Below are positions 60,169 to 64,000 of a stretch of DNA of 64,000 nt, one piece after another (position 1 is the first letter of the stretch; the number at the start of each line of letters is the position of its first letter). Position numbers and translations under genes: made by a program. The stretch is taken from the NCBI RefSeq assembly GCF_901709675.1, contig NC_051092.1, positions 4,778,491-4,842,490 of the forward strand, in the 5' to 3' direction. The DNA is from Syngnathus acus (taxonomy: Eukaryota > Chordata > Actinopteri > Syngnathiformes > Syngnathidae). Below the pieces are notes generated by a model. The model ran no database searches and was not told where the DNA came from. It worked only from the letters and a program-made list of their open reading frames with translations.

Positions 60169-63057
60169 TGTGTACATGTGTTACCAAAAAAACAAAAACA
60201 AAAAAATAAAAAGTAATAGTTTTTGGGTGGATGTCCCGCCTGGAACGACGACCCTTGTGTACTAACCAAAATACAACTAAAAACAATTCGAGCGCCTTTG
60301 CACCGCATGCTCGGCCTCGGGTAACAGCGCCATAACAACCAAGCCAGAGAGGAAATGCGTTTTGACATGTAAAAGCTTGACTGCGCAGCAAAACAATACA
60401 CACGTTTAGCCACATGTACACATTTCCTCGACAATGTTAATCGCCAGCGCGATGAGGTCGGAACAATATCGGAAGGCAAAGTACATTGACTTGTGAGCAG
60501 CCGGTAATAGAACGCTGTTGGTGTCGAGAGCCGCAAAGGAGAACTCGGAAAAACCGTTTCACGCCGCCGCTCGCGGCAGAACTATTGTGCTTTGTTTGCC
60601 GTGACACCGACTCCCCCCCCCCCCCCCCCCCCCTCCCCCTCCCCTCGGGGCGACTGGAGCGCTTTCCCAGCCTCACTTGAGGGAATAGTTGTTGTAGTGT
60701 AAATAAGTCAGGTTGCATCAGTGGTGCGATAATGCGTTTCTAATGACCGTCCGGAATGAAAAATCCCATCGTATGAGGCCGATGTAATTAATAATGGCAA
60801 AAACAAACGGCACAACGATATGGGCCGAGCGCAACTAACGGGTTTGCGATATGGATTAATGCTGATGTGTTCCCGTGATGGACACACTGGAGTGCAGGCG
60901 GGAGGCTACAGGTGGAGGCTACAGGTCCGGTTCGGTCCACACCCACGTTGTCAGTGTCTATTTGACTTTTCTCTTTAAAAATTAAAAATAAACTATATAT
61001 ATTTGGGAGGTGAGAGTGTATCTGGAATCTTAATTAGCAAAAGGAGATAACGTTTCAGGTAGATTTCAGGCTTCTGGTTGTAAGTGAACAATCTAAAATG
61101 ATCCCCCAGAAGCAAAACAAATTATAACCTGATGTGATGAGATTTGACAGCGATAGACTGTGTAATGATAATGAGCATATGTTTGGTAAATGTTTGAGTT
61201 GGTATGACTTAGGATGAGATAAGGCAAACAAAAGTTTGTGATTGATTGAAAAAAAAAGAAGTATACTTTTTTCTTTTAGACCATATTATTTACATTGGGC
61301 TTTACAGTGGTGATTACTTTTATAATTTAATATGAACGGTGGCTAAAAAGTTCCGCGTGGCGAATCTGTGTTGCCGAAATGCGGTCAATGAGCTCCAAAC
61401 ACGAAGGTACGTGACTGAACGTTGTCCCCACTCGGGTGAAACGTGACTCGCTGGCGGCGATGCGGAAGATCGTCGCTGTGCGTAATTTACATGTGATGTT
61501 AGCGTGGCGTCTGACCCCGGGCCGTGCCCGTGTCAGCCGGTTGTCGCTGCGTGCGCATGACAGCTGACATCGGTGGGCTGAGTCGGCGACAGCTTGTGCC
61601 TCGTGCACGCATGTACACATACATCAACGCTGACCAACTGTGTGTTCCACTTTAATGCGTTGCTTCCCTCCGTTTGATTTGAAATGCAATTATACCATTG
61701 CCGTTCGGCTCCATTGAATTGTTGGGACCCATTTCAAAAAAAGCAAACGTCAATTTACTCGCTGTAATTTTGTTTATTAACACGTGGCATTAACGTGAAA
61801 TTTTTCGGATTTGATGCTTCATACCAAAAGTCATTTGTGGAATCAGAGGAAAAAAGTGAATCAAGGGTTCAAAAGTCCAACACCTCCAAAGCTCATTACA
61901 TGCCGATCACATTAATTACAGATGTAATCGCCTAATTAAACTTCTTTGTCTGGTTTGTTTGATCGGAACCTATTTAAAAAAACAACAACAAGTGAACCGC
62001 GTGCGTTTGCGTGCCATAGCTGAAGTCAATGCATGCGACGCATTCCGACACTCAAAGTGTCTAATTCATCTCCAACGCGGAAAAAATTAGAGTCGGACTT
62101 TAATGCTTTTCCATCTCCGTGGGCTAATTAGAGCCGTGGATTTTCTATTGCGTCGCTCGAGCTACAAATACGCAACGGCAAATGCTAAATAATGCAAAGC
62201 GATAGCGTGCAAGATTAACCTTCATTTGTCCCACGATGCCGCTGCAACATCATGCAGACATTAAGAAAATCTACGAACGGCACAAGAGAACGTATGCAAA
62301 GAAGAAAAACAAAGGCGGCAGCTCAGGTCGCTTTTTGTTTTTTTTTCGGACAGCAAAAGAATGAAGGATGATGAGTCACGGGCGGTGGAACCAACTGGCA
62401 CAGCGAATGGACGACATCAACAATGTTGACGACACAGCTACTTAAGGAATTAGCCACTTAGAGAAGTACAGTAATGTAACGCATAAATCCTGCCGAGAGC
62501 AAAGCAGGCGGCGGGAGGTGTTATTCTCTATGAAAGGAAATAACCCACTCGGCAGACTCGGTATATAAATTGTCAGTGGCAAGGCTGTTTTCCCTTGTTA
62601 CATTCCTCACATCTGACAGAGACTTTATCAGAGTAGGGCCAAACATCAAGCCAACGCTAAGCTAACCGCAACCCCAAAGCAAATTTACTTGTGCCCGAAC
62701 CCACTTCCATCTCAACCGCAACCCAACTCTATTTCAGACCAATGCTGTTCCTTGAGATGCCTCAACTCATCTAGGCTCATCAGTGCGGCACTAATAGGAG
62801 TTATTCTTGGCGCAGGAGAAAGAATATTTGAGTTCAATCTGTTGCGCTACAGCACAGCAACAGGGGATTCAATTTAGCGTTAGCATCAAGCGAGTGGACT
62901 GAAAGGCTACGCTAATGTGCTTGTTTCAAATACACAAAGTGTAATTGCTGTCATTTTATGTTTATTTCAACAGTAAACCTCAACTAGGAGTGCTAATCAA
63001 CATCTTTAATGTTTTATATATGTAATTAGTTTTCAACTAACAGAGGCATCTCTTTGT

Positions 63058-63245
63058 GCTAGTGGTTAGCACGTTTGTCTCTCAGATCTGAGGGTCAGAG
63101 TTTGATTCTCAACTTCTTGTATATTTTTTTTCTTACTCCAGGAACTCTGGCTTCCTCCCATGTTTCACAAAAACGTTGTTAGGTTCAATGAGGACTCTCG
63201 ATTGTCCGTAGGTGTGAATATGAGTGATGGTTGTTTGTCAACGCG
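63058..63245 (+). mobile_element. tRNA-derived SINE, 5' two thirds
   Basis: Starts GCTAGTGGTTAGCACGTTTG (A-box-like) with GGTCAGAGTTTGATTCTC (B-box-like). It continues CTCTGGCTTCCTCCCATGTT, then GATTGTCCGTAGGTGTGAAT and GGTTGTTTGTC. These blocks normally precede the tail seen at 45330-45464, so the two are different parts of one repeat family. Confidence 0.75.
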
Positions 63246-64000
63246 AGTTCCGAGGATCGACCCAAAGGATGGCTGCGAGAGACTAAAGTCAATAAAGAAG
63301 GAATACAGAAAGGGTAGATAAACTATCTCAGTAAGTTTCATTCCTTTTAAAGATGCAATGTAACTGCGCGTGTGTTTTCTCCAAATCTCTTAGCTAACCA
63401 ATCAATGTCTCACAAAATGAAAATACAATATATATTTTGATCCGCACATCCCCGGGCGCTGTGTAATTTGTAGTCGAAATTGAGTCCATAGATTTGAGCC
63501 TGTAGATAAAATGTGCAGCAGTGAGTCCAAAGGTCTTTAACATCTCCCATGATGGACGCCAATAGTAGAGCTTGAGAAGCCTCCTACTCCCCAAAGAAAA
63601 TGTGCCAATATTCCCCCGAACTTAGCTTAGCTCACATTTCTTTTGGTCCCTAAATTTAAACGGCGGCGTCTGCTGCGTTTTTATCCGCCTGGTCGGGAGT
63701 GATATTTTGTGTTGTTTAACTGTCGCTGATATTTTCCACTCGCCGGGATGGGGCGCGCTTTTCTCGTCAGGCTATTTTGACAAATTGCGTCGCTGAGAAA
63801 CGGTTGCTTTTAAAAGTTGACGTCGGAGGTGTTTTCCTCCTCACGCTGATTGATCTGAGGCACCTCAGCCGCCGCTAATTTTGGTAAAACGCCGAGAGAG
63901 GAGACAGCGGATGCTGATAAAAGCTTTTACTCTGGATGTGACACAACCCATTATAAGCGTTAACATTTACGTGAAGAATGACTTGCTGGAAAGTTGTCAG

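Larger units (their letters stand above)
45540..64000. other. Gene-free right half, possible HMG20A upstream and regulatory DNA
   Basis: About 18 kb with no recognised exon on either strand; the open frames are short and unlike known proteins. It holds the repeats listed separately, several poly-C/G and CA/GT tracts, and stretches rich in TAATTA-type motifs that could be conserved noncoding DNA (for example 61890-62190). Confidence 0.5.

Noticed and set aside
63058-63130. tRNA gene
   Set aside because: A and B box-like motifs are present, but the sequence continues as a known type of SINE body and shows no tRNA cloverleaf ending.

Overview
The window looks like teleost fish nuclear DNA. It has short introns with GT-AG borders, many dinucleotide and homopolymer microsatellites, fish-type SINE/LINE tails and hAT debris. 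It carries three vertebrate genes, all read from the minus strand, in the order (left to right) SYT12, PEAK1, HMG20A. I recognised them by protein similarity from memory. No database was searched. Exon borders were placed by hand, using splice consensus, codon phase and expected family sequence. The three assembled reading frames each close to a multiple of three.

Region by region. 1-1.0 kb: flank with no supported gene. About 1.0-10.7 kb: SYT12 (synaptotagmin-12), with six or seven coding exons between 1811 and 7653 and a probable noncoding 5' exon at 10465-10709. Its large intron (3203-6870) holds an uninterrupted 694-codon hAT-superfamily transposase-like ORF on the same strand; two of its three expected catalytic acidic positions are altered, so it may be a domesticated or dying transposase. 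12.7-21.3 kb: PEAK1 pseudokinase, four coding exons encoding about 1799 residues. A CpG-rich segment at 37.5-37.8 kb with a good minus-strand splice donor is a candidate PEAK1 promoter and first exon, which would make the 21.3-37.5 kb stretch a 5'-UTR intron. 40.7-43.8 kb: HMG20A (HMG-box protein), seven coding exons encoding about 291 residues from the first ATG I can support. Its promoter was not located. 44-64 kb: no coding exon recognised; it holds dispersed repeats, microsatellites and possible conserved noncoding DNA.

The genes do not form a pathway. SYT12 is a calcium-independent vesicle protein of neurons, PEAK1 a cytoskeletal scaffold pseudokinase, and HMG20A a chromatin factor of the LSD1/CoREST complexes. 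PEAK1 and HMG20A are also neighbours on human 15q24, where they are head-to-head; here they are head-to-tail, so one has been flipped relative to human. The most unusual items are the intronic transposase ORF, an in-frame 60-nt segment in SYT12 that is either a tiny intron or an insertion, a PEAK1 upstream ORF, a near-consensus estrogen-response-type palindrome, and a divergent set of CTCF-like motifs at the right edge of the gene cluster, one of them inside a repeat.
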